Below the pieces are notes generated by a model. The model made no database searches. It saw nothing but the letters and a program-made list of their open reading frames with translations, and was not told the origin of the DNA. From Ampullaceana balthica (lineage: Eukaryota > Mollusca > Gastropoda > Lymnaeidae), in contig CALYLW010000741.1 of NCBI GenBank assembly GCA_944989445.1, forward strand, positions 124,001 to 188,000: 64,000 nucleotides of DNA, written 5' to 3'. Numbering within the stretch: position 1 is the first letter of the stretch; every line of letters starts with the position of its first letter. Positions 50,469 to 62,975 of this stretch are shown in pieces. A program made the translations under genes and the position numbers.

Positions 50469-50637
50469 TTATAAATGTACTGGAAGTCAGAAAGTAAAAT
50501 ATTTCGGTCGATAAATATAAACTAATTTCAGGACGATTACACGAACTTTTTTGTTTTAAACTATCGACTGACGTGAATGTTCAAAATGTTGATAAAGGTT
50601 ATTGTTTCCATTGAGAGAAATCGTTTGCCTACCATGT

Positions 50638-50822
50638 AATGTTCCCTCTAAGTCTAAGCTTCGTTGGTCCGTGAGCAAAGTTTTAAAAAAACTAATGTGC
50701 AAAGTTGCACAACGTCCATTTTTTGTGCAATGTTTTACAAAATTTGCTGCGCGGTGATTCTAAACTCCTCCGTGGCGTCGATGTAAATATCTGCGCTGCC
50801 GCGCTGCTTAAAGGGAACATTA
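50638..50822. mobile_element. hAT-like MITE, 185 bp
   Basis: AATGTTCCCTCTAAG to CTTAAAGGGAACATTA, flanks taccatgt / taccatgg (7 of 8). Followed by a 60-bp tandem duplication (about 50826-50945: CATGGTTCTAACACTT ... CCAAACATCCACTA twice). Confidence 0.7.
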
Positions 50823-50961
50823 TACCATGGTTCTAACACTTTTTTAACATATCACCTGCATACCAAACATCCACTATAGTTTTGCTATCATGGTTCTAAC
50901 ACTTGGCTTACATATCACCTACAAACCAAACATCCACTACAGTATCGGAAATTTCAGCTAA

Positions 50962-52545
50962 GGGGCCGTTCCAGAAATGACGTCACGCACCTAGGGGGGG
51001 TGGGGTCACACTTTTGTGACGATGCGTGACGAGGGGGAGGAAGGAGGTTGAAGAAATGTGACGTCACATCAAAAGGGTAACTTTAAATAAAACTTCCACT
51101 GAAATATTTGGTCGCTTACAATTTATTTAATGACTTTTTTTTTAATCAGTGCTTCTCAATATGCCGGTCGGTAGGCCATCAGACGCTGGTTGGCGTAAGC
51201 TATCAAGACACCATTTGTGATGTAACCGCAGCTCCGCTTGGTTCTCTCGCGGCAGGCGACTTTTTTCCCTGTTACCCCAAAATATACAAGTTTATGTGTG
51301 CGTTACGCCCCCCCCCCAACCCCGAGACTCTAGGTCCTGCTCACATGACTCGGGGATTTGGGGGAGCGTCGTTAGCCCCCCCCCACCTCCTCCAAAAATG
51401 CTACTGGCGAGTTTTACAAGCATGACAAGTGTCTAAAAATGATCTGAATAGGATTATGTGTAGATATTTTAAGTCAAAACGACACGGAATATCATTTTTC
51501 ATTAAAGGGGGTGGGGAGGGAATCTATTTGACAGAATTATAAACGTTTTTGTTTGATATAATTGTTCGATTGGTTTTTGGTCAAATTTCCCTGGCCATTC
51601 TAGATATAATGATAAATGAGCCCATTTAAAATTAGTCAAGTATTCATTAACTTTATTGAATGCATCAAATTCTTGACATCGCAATTCGAGAGGAGCACAA
51701 ACCAACTTTTCTTCTTAGCTTAGTTTTCAATGCATTAATTTTAAATATTACAGAAAAGATACATCATACAGTCAAGTCATGTGGATTAAGATTAGGCCTA
51801 TTGTCACTCGTGTCAATATAAATGAAATTAGGGTGGATTTAGGTGTCTTCGTATAGTACGTAGGTAAAAAATCTACATAGTTGTCAAATTTTTAAAAATG
51901 CATTTTCTGAAAAGGAACCGGTTCAATAATGGGTATATGTTCCAAGCGTACACGTACACATGACGTATTTTAATATATCTAATGGATTGTAGTGGATGTT
52001 ATATGTCCCAAATGAGTCTGCATTACCCCCAAGAATTCCCTTTTGACTCCAGATTAGGTTATCTACCCTTGTTCGCGGACCTCTTTCTTTCAGCATGACC
52101 GTCAGTCAATTGAGGGATTTTTAACAAAATACATTTTAAGAATATTATTTTTAAATAATTTTTTTTCTAAGCAAAGACGTTAACCGTGATGATTAATAGT
52201 CAATGTTTAATTTGTATGCATTCAAATAAAATGTAATCTAAGGATGTTAACACAGTTCGTTTTCTGAAGGCCGGTTAAACGTTTTAAAAAACGCGGGTTA
52301 CAATATTACAATGTAGACCTTCACTAAATAAATAATAAATGCTTAAAGGACAATAAAAGTGATTTGAAACACACTTATTTTCATTTAGAAAATAAGTTGG
52401 TTTTTTGCTTTTTTTTTGGGGGGGGGATGGGGGTCAAAGCTTTGTGGCGTATTTTTAGCGTGGTTGGTGGTCTAACTTTTTGTGACGACGCGTGACGAGG
52501 TAAAAATTCGGCCAAAATCGCGTGACGTCATTTATGGACGGCCCC
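50962..52545 (+). mobile_element. GGGGCCGTCC MITE split by about 1.1 kb
   Basis: TAA/GGGGCCGTTCCAGAAATGACG at the left (50962-51135) and TGACGTCATTTATGGACGGCCCC/TTA at the right (about 52270-52545), each matching 33977-34391. The intervening 51136-52270 is foreign and starts CAGTGCTTCTCAATATGCCGG, like a hAT end; I could not find its other end. Confidence 0.6.
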
Positions 52546-52609
52546 TTATACGTAAGGCAATTAATTCAAGCTTGGAAATAATCACAACAAGCTAATATAA
52601 CACTCTGAG

Positions 52610-52850
52610 ACTCAATTAGACGTAATATAAAACGGTTTTCTTGTTCCATTCGCAAGAACACACAAGCTAATCTTCCTTCCCGTCTGTAATTCGTGCATGG
52701 AATGGATGCCTGAACATACCAACACACTATCACCTTTTATAACTCGAATACATTTGCGAAACTAGACCTAAACTATGGATAAGCTTAGGACGCAATGACG
52801 TTTTGTATAGAAGGAGCGAATGTAAAATATAAGATAAGAATGTACAGGGG
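52610..52850 (+). pseudogene. LINE C-terminal and 3' tail fragment
   Basis: Reads SFPSVIRAWNGCLNIPTHYH, then GRNDVLYRRSECKI, the usual FFPR.I..WN.LP end of a non-LTR RT. The tail AGGACGCAATGACG, TGTATAGAAGGAGCG, TATAAGATAAG is shared with the SINEs at 43.9 and 45.3 kb. Confidence 0.65.
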
Positions 52851-53305
52851 CGCCATGATGAGGTTTAAAGGGTTAAAGTAAAATTAAGTGAACGACGGTA
52901 ATAAATCGGAAAAACGGGATAAAAACAGGATAACTGCAGCAGACACACCATCTGATACTCCTGCCATGCACAGTGATGATGCTGATGCTTCATATGCACC
53001 GCAGGCAGCCGAGATATGTATTCTGCGTACACCCAGTTTGGCCCGCACATGACTGTAAGGAGCCAATAATTGTTAATGGACGTCAGAAAAAATAAGCATG
53101 AGGAGTCATTGGTGTCACCCAGTGTGGTATCTCATGGTGTCACCCCCTCACGACTTACCCAATAGACCTCCTATATTCTGCCAGTGCCAAATAACGGGAA
53201 CATACAGAATTTTACGTTTAGGTGTCACCCCTTGTGATGGTGTCACCCGGTGCGGTACGCACCCAACTAGTCACGCCTCTGATCTTGCCTGACTCGATGT
53301 ATGTA

Positions 53306-53660
53306 GTAGACCTACTTTCCTCAATGTATATACTAGAATTACTTTCCTCAATGTATGTAGTAGATCTACTTTCCTCAATGTATGTACTAGAAGTACTTTC
53401 CTCAATATATGTAGAATTACTTTCCTCATTTCCTCAATGTATGTACTAGAATTACTTTCCTCAATGTATGTACAAGAATTACTTTCCTCAATGTATGTAC
53501 TAGAATTACTTTCCTCAATGTATGTACTAGAATTACTTTCCTCAATGTATGTACTAGAATTACTTTCCTCAATATATGTACTAGAATTACTTTCCTCAAT
53601 ATATGTACTAGAATTACTTTCCTCAATATATGTAGTAGAATTACTTTCCTCAATGTATGT
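53306..53660. repeat. 27-bp minisatellite
   Basis: About 13 units of ACTTTCCTCAATGTATGTAC then TAGAATT. A period of nine codons leaves both strands open (75-99 codons); I do not consider them genes. The 52880-53060 segment before it has an unrecognised open frame on each strand. Confidence 0.92.
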
Positions 53661-53669
53661 AGTCCAGAA

Positions 53670-56144
53670 CTTGAAATACCTCCGTGGCGTTAGATGGTGT
53701 GCGATACCTTTTTATATTTATACGGAGGTCTTTTAAGGACAATGGAAGGTAATGGGGGAACAATCATCCCACTCTGGCGATACTAAATCTAGCTACGCCA
53801 CTAAATACAACACCTTCAATGACTTACCTCTCCTTCATAATAATAGTAACTTCTTCCTTGCCCCTTTACATTACAAATGAACACCATAATTTATGGACGT
53901 TCAACACAACAAATAAAATATTTGACCATTATTTAATATTGCGGATAATTTAATTTTCATAAATATAACTACATTATGTTTCATTTTTTAGTACAAATGT
54001 ACATAAGTTGTTTTTTTTCCCCAGGCTTTGAAAAAGAAAAATCGAAACAAAAACCATATATCTAACATCAAGACTAGGGGAATGCCTTGGATTATGTTGG
54101 TGTAGTTATCCCAGGTGATTGTATCTTGACTGAGCCATGCAAAAAAATGGGGTAAGGGTGGCACCCACCCCATTTGCCAATAGCATCAAAGTAGTCATTT
54201 ATCATGTACACATTCTGTAACAGTAATGATGTTTACATGTAGAAGATGATGTTTAGATTGTGACTTTGCTCAAAGATCAGCTTGTACCTGCCATGTGCTG
54301 TGTGTCCTTGTGTAACTAATAGACTGGTCTCTTAATAAAATTATGCATAAACTCATTAAAAATGTGTGTGTTAAAAAAATCATTGTGTCTTTATGAATGA
54401 ATCCTTACAAGTTTATGTATAATTAAATCATAAGAAATGTAGGATAGTAGTAAAGAACTTCCAAACATTAAGGTCATCCAAGAAAAGCTGTGTTAACATA
54501 GGAGTGATCATTAATGTCAAGTTATCCAACTTAAACAAAAAGCTGCTGTCCATCCCTTTAAAACAAACATGTTGACACAGATACAATTAAAAGAATGTCA
54601 ACCCAATTGTGAAATAAAGTAAAGTAATAGATTATTTATTTAAAACTGTCTCCATTGTAAGATTGTATTTAATTGTGGAATATAAAAACTTCTACTAGCT
54701 TTAATACATTTTTTTTTCAGAGAATATATATATCAGAATTATCTTTTTCAAAAGCAAACGTGAAAGGCATTTAATTTAATAATTTACCCGTTTAAACGCA
54801 TTTCAAAAGGTTCATAAATCTAAGATTTGCTTAAATCCTTAGAAAGGTACAGTACATTATATGATTCTCTAAAAAAAATGCATGTTTCTTGTCAGTATAT
54901 TTTTCCTGTGTTCAGTAAACTTTAATTTTTGAAACTCCATTTAGCCATCTGTACTACATTTTGGAAGCAATCATCTCTCTGAAACAACAAAAAACAGTCC
55001 AGAGGCCCTGCAAGCTAATACTAAATGGTGCACAGTTGTGCTTAAAATGTTCTGTTCCAGAACAAGCAATCCCTCAAGTAAAATATGAAAAATTATGGAA
55101 AAATATATTTAAACCACAAATAATTTTAGTCTTGGAAAGTATTTATTCTGAAAATGGTCTATAAAATATGTAATGTCAACAATAGACAAAAGAAATAACA
55201 TTCATTAAATGAAAAAAATAAAAACTACACAAATTTGGATTTATTTTATAACACATGGGAATAATGCATCTAATAGCCTTATGCCTCTTAAAAGATTAAG
55301 AGTAATAATCTAATAGTTTTTCAAATACAATTGTTCCAGTCTAAATTGTGTAGCATCAAAGAACATCGTTTAAAGATTATCTTAAAATTTGTAGGATAGA
55401 GAAAAAAAAATAATTTAAAATATTACAATTGTAGCATCTTATTCTAACAATTATCAGAAGCCAGAGCAGCCATGTGCATGGACAAGATTAAACAAAAAGA
55501 AAAAAAATAACTAACCACAATCTGTTTAGCAACTAGGGGGAGTGGGTGGGTGGAAGTTTCCAAATTTCATCAAAACTGAGTTCTGATTATCTTATCCATA
55601 AATTTAAATAACACATACAAAAAAAGTCAAAAGACTGAAATCGGTAGATCAAAGAGAAAGTGGTGTCAATATAATATTTTCAGTTAAATGATGAAACAGC
55701 AAGTACCAGAGATGTGGTTGTATGAAATTCCATTTACATGTCTATTTCATGTGTAGCATATTTCAAAAACAATAACTGACATAAATGATGCTAATACTTT
55801 TTTTATTCCCCAAAACTTCTGGAATAGTCACCATTTAGGAAAACTATTAGGAAGAGTCTAAGGAATTTCCAGTGATCATTTGAGCAATTTATTAAACTAT
55901 GTCAAACTAATTATGACCTTCTACTATAATTTATTTAGGAGTTGAGATTCGTTATAGGTCAAATAGATACTAAAGAATCTGAAATAAAGATGGTCACAGC
56001 TCGAAATAGGTTAAATGTTATAATTACACCCAATGAAAACAAAGTTAACTTCGCTCTATTGGATGATTTAATTTACCTGACAAATATAAATTAAACTGTT
56101 CTTTTAATAAATTGCATCTAAAAAAATAATAATGAAACATGTAT
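53670..56144. other. AT-rich region downstream of SOD1
   Basis: No coding, tandem or transposon signal. Part is presumably the SOD1 3'UTR; I could not fix the poly(A) site. Confidence 0.6.
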
Positions 56145-56252
56145 TTACGAGGTGATACCAATGACACCACAAGCAAGACGAGGACCTGCATTTCCTGTCT
56201 TCAAACTTTCATCGTTGCCCCCTTTGCCAAGGTCATCTTCCTTTTCATGCAC
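56145..56252 (-). CDS. SOD1: SOD1 exon 5
   Basis: Encodes [16 protein letters not shown], with copper ligand His122, then [13 protein letters not shown] and TAA. Acceptor ATTTCTAG. Confidence 0.97.
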   Translation of the reverse strand: MHEKEDDLGKGGNDESLKTGNAGPRLACGVIGITS

Positions 56253-59200
56253 CTAGAAATAACATAAAAATTGACATCTAGGGACTTTTAACACAATGGA
56301 AATGTGGAATAAAAAATGTGTTGTAATTATTCCCAACATCATATTCATTTATCTTTTTTATAGTGTAAGGTATTGTTATTGAGTTATTTTTCAATAAGAA
56401 AATTTCATGCAATATTTATGGTAAATCTGTTTCCCCAACATCTGTTCTTGAAATAAATTTAAAAAATTTTCTTAAAGAGCTCCGATTGTTTCTTGGATTG
56501 TACATCTAGCAACAGAATCTATAATTCACAAAGACAAAAAAACTATTAGATGCAGTCATAAAAACGTACCACTAAACTCCGACCAATAATTGAGTTTTCA
56601 CCAATGAGTGGAATTTGTGAGTCTTTTAACTCAATAGTTGCTATGCCATCCTCCCCTGCAGTTATGTTTCCCAAATCACCTGCATGTCTGAAAATTTTTT
56701 AATGAATAATTTATAGCCTCATTCATGATGCAAAACTTAATATTCTTTATCCAAATGTATCTGTGTGGTGGTCTACCAATAAAAGTAAATACAATGAAAT
56801 AGTACCAAACGAAAAAGGTGAATAAATCCACTCAAATTACCTTTCTTGGTCACTAGGACCCCCATGGCCCTTATTCTTTGGGTTAAAATGAGCGCCAGCA
56901 CTTACACATCCTGTCAATCACAATAAAAATTTCTAAATCATATCTGCAAAATATATTGTAACAGTAACATAAAAAATTATAGGCATACATAAATTAATCC
57001 CCAAAGTGTTGCTGCTGCTTTTTGGTTTGGACCAGAGTATGTATTTGCCATTCATTTTAGATATAAGCTTTATTCAGAAAAAAAAGAGTGATTTATTCAA
57101 AAACTTATTAATTACCGAAAATGGATGATTGGTATTTTAGTTGCTGTTACTAGCTGAAAAAATAAAAACTTGCTTTTAAAAAACTTATAAAATACTGTGC
57201 CCGGCAGTGGACAAAAAAAAACAAGTTGCTTTAGAGTTCCAGTTCCATCCTACATCATTCAGTACTTACCATTTGTATAGTCCCCAAATTGGTGAATATG
57301 GAAACCATGTTTGCCTTGAGCAAGACCTTTAACCTGTCCTGAAACTAATGTACTATCACTGGCAGTCTAGGAGGAACAAAATATTTTGCACTTGTAACAG
57401 AATTTAAAGCAAGTATGTAATGGAAAGAACAAAATATGGGTGAGACTGCAATCAGGCTTTTAGATTTTCCATATATAAAAAATATATGTAATTTAAACTA
57501 GGTATAAATAGGCCTGACAGGAAATCACAAAATAACTAACGTTTCTGCATAATAGGGACATTTGTTAGTTAAAGGCCTTTGATGAAACTTTCATTGTTTT
57601 TTGAGGTCCTGTCAAGCCTATATATACCCTGTTTAAATTACATATATTTTTTATATGTGGAAAGTAACTTCTTTTCTATAAATGTAAAAAAGAATTAAAA
57701 ATGTATTTTTTAAAACTATTTAATAATACACAAAGAATTCCTGCTACCAGGAAAATTGTGGTAAGTGGGGTGGGCGTGCAATCAGGCTTGGTAGAATAAA
57801 AAAGATAGAATTGAGTATAGATAAGCCTGAAAAGCTGGAAAAAGCCATTATATCTAGAGATGGTAACTGAAGTTGAAATACGAGCTAGAATTGGGTCGGC
57901 AGCAATTACAAAAATAATCAAAATATGGACCCGCAAAAACATTAGCCTTCCGACAAAGCTCAACCTATACAGAGCTCTCGTTAAACAATTGTCCTTTATG
58001 GATGTGAGACCTGGACACTACTAGCAACAACTGGGAGCAAGATGCAGACGTTTTGAAAACAAATGCATGAGAAAATTTCTCCGGATCTCTTATCTAGAAT
58101 CCAAGACCAATGAGTATGTCTGGGACAGAATAACCTCCATTGCGGGCAATTAAGAAGACATAGCGACGATTAAGAGACGCAAGCTGGCATGGTTCGGTCA
58201 TGTGCTGCGACATGATACCCAGACAAAAATAATCCTTCAAGGCTCTGTAGATGGGGGTCAGCGAAGAGGTCGACAGCGGAATAGTTGGCTGGACAACATA
58301 AAAGATTGGACAAGGCTGAGGTTGAATGAATTACTGGCCACCGCTCAAGATAGGCAAATGTGGAGATCGTTGTCTGTTAATGTCTCAATGCGCTCCCCCC
58401 AACAACCGCAACACTCACAGTACTAGGGCTGTCAATATTGTTGTAAAAAGGTGCCCGGGTACCCGTCCAAAATTTTCCGTTAGAAATGCCAACAAATTTT
58501 CACCGTCATGCCCGCTATTAGCCTTTTTCTTTATTATGAGAACGCAAATTTAGATTCAGCGATGTGAAAATGTTAACATCGAAATACAGTGGGACCCACT
58601 TAACTCGAGCCCTGGTTAACTCGTCAGCCCTATTAAGTCAACGTTTTTTTTTGGGACCGCCAAATTCTCTTTGTCTTTGCATTTTATCATCGGTTAATTC
58701 GATTTTTTATAAAGTCGCCGAGCCCTAATATTTCGAGCACAAAAGAATGCCAAATTTGCAACTTAACGTCGATTAGCTCGATCCCCTTCTGTTCGCCTAG
58801 CAATGCACTTTGGCATTTTTAGTTCAAAACAGTGTTGACATCTCGCTTTCTTCGAGACTTCCGGCTATTGTGTGATTCTACGAGATTTCAATAAAAATTA
58901 CCGGATGTTATTACTTTCAATTTGATTCCGTGAATTAGTTTGAGTATGTATTCACCAGAGGTACTCGAAAATCGCGTTAGGTCTTTAATCCGTCATTATT
59001 TCGCTGTGCATGTTATATTATTATTAAACTTAATTCATTTTCTGATGCATTAATCATTTTATTTTTTAAGATAAACGAATATCTTAAGAAAAGAAAATAA
59101 AGGTTTGTATCGAGAATTGACGATGGTTTTTATATAATTAAATACAAAATTATTATTATTCTTTTAAAAGTTTGTTGTTGCTTTGTTACCAGTAAGATAA

Positions 59201-62200
59201 GTGACTGTGACTAACATGCGCGTGACGGTGAAATCAAATCATTTTTTTAATATTCTAGTTTATATATATAATATACACGTCATCACTGTTGTAGGTCGAA
59301 TTCTGATAAGGTCAAGGCAGCATTTGTTACTATTTATATTACAAGTTACACGTATCATTTGATTGACAGAGGAAATTCAAGTGCGGTCTCATAGTGACAG
59401 ATATCCTGCACGTCAAAAGCAATATCCATATTGATATGTGTTTTTTTTTAATTCGCCGATTCGACGGGCATTGCAAACACGCGCCATGAGGCGAGGTGAA
59501 AAATTTGACCTTTAACGCATGCGCAGACAATTATAAACTGGTAACTTTTTTTTAATTAAATGGAATCGAAACGACCAAAGAGACGTAATCAAAGTCATTT
59601 ACTTCAGCAAAAAATATATATATATATATAAAAATTCCGGACTAGTCATAACTTTTCCCCGACTATTTCCCGACTAGTCATAACTTTTCCTGACTTTCAA
59701 GACCAGGAAAAATTACTTTAAGAAGTCCCGACTGAGTGGGAAGTGGGAACCCTGAGTTATATTTAAATGGTCCTTAAAAACTATCGGTTTTAACCTTAGG
59801 AAAGAGTGAAGAAATATTAGGGTCCTGATATTCCGATACGATTCCGATTAATCGTCCCATCACTAATTAATGCACATCATGTATATAATTATAAAGAAAT
59901 TTAAAGCGCATGTTAATATTTTGCCGCCATATTGGTTTTCGATTAACTCGATGATCGGTTATCTCGGCGCCATTTTTCATACCCCGAGGCCGTCGACTAG
60001 CGGGCCCCACTGTACTACTAGTACGTGGTGGAAAAACATGATAGGGGCGTGATTTCTTTTTTATGGGTGTGGGGGGGGGGTAAGGGAAAACGAAGTCTCA
60101 TAAAGATAAAGGGCGATATTTGTATGATGACAAGGCGATTATTTCTAGTTCATAACTGACAACTGTGGTAAATGACAAAACTTTCCGGGACCTTCACCTA
60201 CTTAGTGGACACATCCCTCAGAATTTATGTTTGTTGTTATAGTGTGAAGATCATTCAACCATTGAAATATTATTGGGAGAAAAGAAGAAAAAAAAGAATA
60301 TAGCAGGTGGGTTTTTTTTGTTGTTTTTTTAAAAGCACAGTGGGGATAGGAGTGGAGATGTGCGTGATGTGGGGGGGGGGATTAGATAAACAACATTGGC
60401 TTTTATCAATCGGTAGCAAAGATGTGCTTCATATTTCAAAGACAAAGCCAAGGTCATTTCTGGCCCTTCCTAGTTATCGGCGTTGTGTTCTATTTTGTGT
60501 CTTACTGAGAGCACCCATCCCCCCAGCATTTATTATTTTTATTATAGTGATAATCGTTAAGCGAATGGAATATTAATTTTTTTTTAAAAAGAATATTGCA
60601 GGTTGTTTTTTTTAAAGTATGGTGGGGATAGGAGTGGAGACTTGTGTGAGTGGGGAGGGGGAGAGATTAGATGTTCGGCGTATTTCAAAGCCAAAACCAA
60701 AGTCATTTCTAGCCCTTCCAAGTTATCGACGTTGTATTCTGTTTTCCTTACTTGAACAATTCAAAGAACCAAAACCTTTTTGTTTTAAATGATTTTTGTT
60801 TCATGTTCCAGGGAAAAAAATGTATCAAAATACAGTGTAGTTTGTCGGGACCGTATTTTATTTCCGTTTGACATTTATTTCCTTTTAATTTTAAGCATTT
60901 TCATGTTAAACATATTTCACAGTATATATTTCAAACTAAAAATGTTAATTTGATAAATTATTCACGAGCCGAAATGTGAACACAGAGGAGCCGCAATTCG
61001 ACCACTGTTGGTATAGACATTACAGTAGCCTTTTCACAATTTTACTACCCGGGTAATTGCTCGGCAACGGGTACCCGGGAACGTACCTGTTGACAGGACT
61101 ACACAGGACTGATGATGAAGCCTGAAAAAGAAGCAGCAAAATAAATGCTTTCCTTTCATCAACTTTGTCAATTTAATGAGGATTTCTTGTATGAAATGGC
61201 AGCATTTTTTTGACAAAGGTCATACCCTGAAGCTATACTGTGATCTAGGCTTCGGAGAATTAAAAACATCATTCGTGCTGACCCCTATGATTCATGTGTT
61301 AGGGACAACATTGACAGGGTACAAATCATTCTTACATACCAACCCCACAATGTCAGTCCTAAGCATAAGAAACTGCACAATTCTCCTCTCTGACACTGAT
61401 ATTCACATCTTCCTGACCCTTCCCTTAGTGTTAGAAGAGACAAAAATCTGTTGACCTCTTGGTACAATGCTATTTATCAGCTCCCCCTCTCATTTAGGGA
61501 CTAAACCATGTGGCCACTGCTGTTGCAAGACTTTCCCCTTTCGCACCCAAACTGACCAGCTTGTCCATTCATAAGGACATTCAAGATAAAAGTAATTAAA
61601 GGCAGTTTTCTTTGCACTAGCCACAATCTTTTCTATAACTATAACATCATTTGCACACGCTGCCCTATTCACTACAGTGGCAAGACAGGGAGGCACTGTT
61701 CAGATATTTACATCTTGATATAGAATGTCTTAGATAATTTAAATATAATTATAATTTTTTTGCATGTGTAAGTGTAATTTATTTATACTGACGATGGCAT
61801 TAGCCAAAACATAAAGTATAGCATACTGATTACTGAGCTTTTTCACAAGAAGTTTCAGCCATATTAATATTAGTAATGAGCATTTGCTTTACTTATACCA
61901 TCTTTTACACACAAAAACTTATTAATGAAGCGTTTGAGTTTGATTGAAGAAACAGAAAATTGGTCAGAGCAGTGACAGTATTAAGTTAGTACAATAGACA
62001 ATAAATACTACAAATAATGACAATAGTCACTAGTAGTAGTAGTAGGTCTAACTTTATTTTTAGGCCTACTCTCTGAACTGTGAGTGAGAGTCTTCGTCTA
62101 AGTGTGTAGTGAGAATCTTAGTCTAAGTGCCGTAGTGAGAATCTTAGTCTAAGTGCGGGGTAGATTATTATACAAAACTGACTTGGCCTTGGCTTGGTGT

Positions 62201-62564
62201 TTTGACTAAAACTAAAGTCTAAAGTGACTAAAGCTGTGTGACCGTGTGACGTGTGTACAGGGTGGGCCAATAAAAGTGAGAACATCTTGTAAAATGTGAT
62301 TTAATCATATCAAATTTTGTTTAACTATACCCATACTAGCTGTACTGTAAATTAAACATCTTAAGTCAAGACTCAAGACTCATGAAAACAATGTAATCAA
62401 TGACAACTTTAAACGAAGTCGTAGAAATAGTGCTGAAGGCTCTGGAAGTGGTAGTAATTATGAATGGCAAATGAATAACTATATTAAACCTCTTGAGTAA
62501 ATGTAATTGTGCCGGTGATTCCTGTAGCCGATCCTGGACTTAAGACACACACTGCCTTGACCAT
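56145..62564 (-). CDS. SOD1: Cu/Zn superoxide dismutase, 5 exons, 155 aa
   Basis: Converts superoxide to hydrogen peroxide and oxygen. The lack of a signal peptide and the 155 aa length (human SOD1 is 153 residues after Met removal) fit the cytosolic enzyme. Exons on the minus strand are 62490-62564, 57270-57366, 56841-56910, 56570-56687 and 56145-56252 (468 bp including stop), with intron phases 0, 1, 2, 0 and GT/AG borders. It starts [11 protein letters not shown] and ends ACGVIGITS. Copper ligands are His48 and His50 (GFHIHQFGD), His65 and His122. Zinc ligands are His65, His73, His82 and Asp85 (RHAGDLGN). The structural disulfide pair is Cys59 (GCVSAG) and Cys148; the active-site Arg is Arg145 (GPRLACG). 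All are intact, so it looks functional. The first intron is 5.1 kb and carries LINE, pogo-like and Penelope remnants. One small oddity is Gln51 after the second copper His, where Glu is common. Confidence 0.97.
56570..56687 (-). CDS. SOD1: SOD1 exon 4
   Basis: Encodes [15 protein letters not shown], with zinc ligands His82 and Asp85, and ends IIGRSLV. Acceptor TTTTCAG, donor GTACGT, phases 2 to 0. Confidence 0.96.
56841..56910 (-). CDS. SOD1: SOD1 exon 3
   Basis: Encodes [18 protein letters not shown] then SDQE. It holds the disulfide Cys59, bridging His65 and zinc His73. Acceptor TTGACAG, donor GTAATT, phases 1 to 2. Confidence 0.96.
57270..57366 (-). CDS. SOD1: SOD1 exon 2
   Basis: Encodes [15 protein letters not shown] then the copper-binding strand [12 protein letters not shown]. 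Acceptor CTCCTAG, donor GTAAGT, phases 0 to 1. Confidence 0.96.
57469..57660. repeat. Inverted repeat in SOD1 intron 1
   Basis: Arms 57469-57522 and 57607-57660, about 54 bp each, imperfect (TATATGTAATTTAAAC / GTTTAAATTACATATA), with about 84 bp between. About 100 bp upstream of exon 2 on the transcribed strand, so it could fold in the pre-mRNA. Confidence 0.75.
57850..58430 (+). pseudogene. LINE reverse-transcriptase C-terminal fragment in SOD1 intron 1
   Basis: Frames read [55 protein letters not shown], then [34 protein letters not shown] and [13 protein letters not shown]. This is the molluscan RTE-type RT tail. Frameshifts and a stop break it; antisense to SOD1. Confidence 0.85.
58587..60012. 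mobile_element. Pogo/Tigger-like TIR element, 1.43 kb
   Basis: TA/CAGTGGGACCCACTTAACTC to CGACTAGCGGGCCCCACTG/TA, with inner GGTTAACTCG / CGATTAACTCGATG subterminal repeats. No transposase is recognisable. Interior near 59640-59720 has a CGACTAGTCATAACTTTTCC duplication. In SOD1 intron 1. Confidence 0.72.
60296..60755. repeat. Diverged tandem duplication, about 290 bp period
   Basis: AAGAATAT-GCAGGT, GTGGGGATAGGAGTGGAGA, GATTAGAT, AAGTCATTTCTAGCCCTTCC-AGTTATCG and GTTGT-TTCT recur in both halves. Confidence 0.7.
61120..61720 (+). pseudogene. Penelope-like element remnant with GIY-YIG domain
   Basis: Frames read [54 protein letters not shown], then [20 protein letters not shown] and [11 protein letters not shown]. 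The order RT tail, PLV..R.., C-G-x-C..C.F and (N)xxYxIxCxxC...YxGxTGR is that of Penelope C-termini with a GIY-YIG nuclease. Multiple stops. It sits in SOD1 intron 1. A GCGGCTC-family scrap (60965-61012) precedes it. Confidence 0.62.
61725..62489. other. Proximal SOD1 intron 1
   Basis: AT-rich; contains a three-unit tandem repeat (GTAGTGAGAATCTTAGTCTA) at 62083-62158 and nothing else recognised. Confidence 0.6.
62490..62564 (-). CDS. SOD1: SOD1 exon 1
   Basis: Encodes [20 protein letters not shown] then TFTQE. It lies 5.1 kb upstream of exon 2, and the donor (GTTTAA) is weaker than the others. Start is the only Met in frame close to the conserved KAVCVL strand. Confidence 0.9.
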
Positions 62565-62975
62565 CTTGAAATGCACGTTTTAAATTGTATGCTTGTCTTC
62601 GTCAAAGAAAAATATTTAGACAATGAATTCTGAACATGACACTGCAGTTTGTCAAAGGTCAAGGGTGGCAAAATTTCTAGAAATTGATATCGCGTACTTT
62701 TCAGTGTTCAGCAATGAAACAATTAATATTTTTAATTGATTTAAAATACATTTTAAAGGTCTTCTACTTTAATAACAGATTGTTTTAAAAGAGACCTGAT
62801 TTCAAACAAATCATTTCTGACTATAACTATAATTTTTACACTTTACTTTAAATTAACATTAAAGCCAGTCATTGCCTGGAATGACAGGACAGGAATGTGA
62901 ATTAACAATAATTTAAAAATCTAGAGTCAAAGTGTAAAAATTCAGGCTAGGGTAAAGAATATGAAGACTTCGGTC
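62565..62975 (-). promoter_or_regulatory. SOD1: SOD1 upstream region
   Basis: The 410 bp 5' of the SOD1 start hold the presumptive 5'UTR and promoter. No TATA box or other convincing element could be assigned. Confidence 0.35.

Noticed and set aside
53222..53736. MYVLELLSS repeat ORFs on plus strand and HILRKVILV repeats on minus
   Set aside because: 27-bp minisatellite; both strands open simultaneously.
62258..62290. Mariner-like terminus (ACAGGGTGGGCCAATAAAAG)
   Set aside because: Only one end seen, no transposase or partner terminus.
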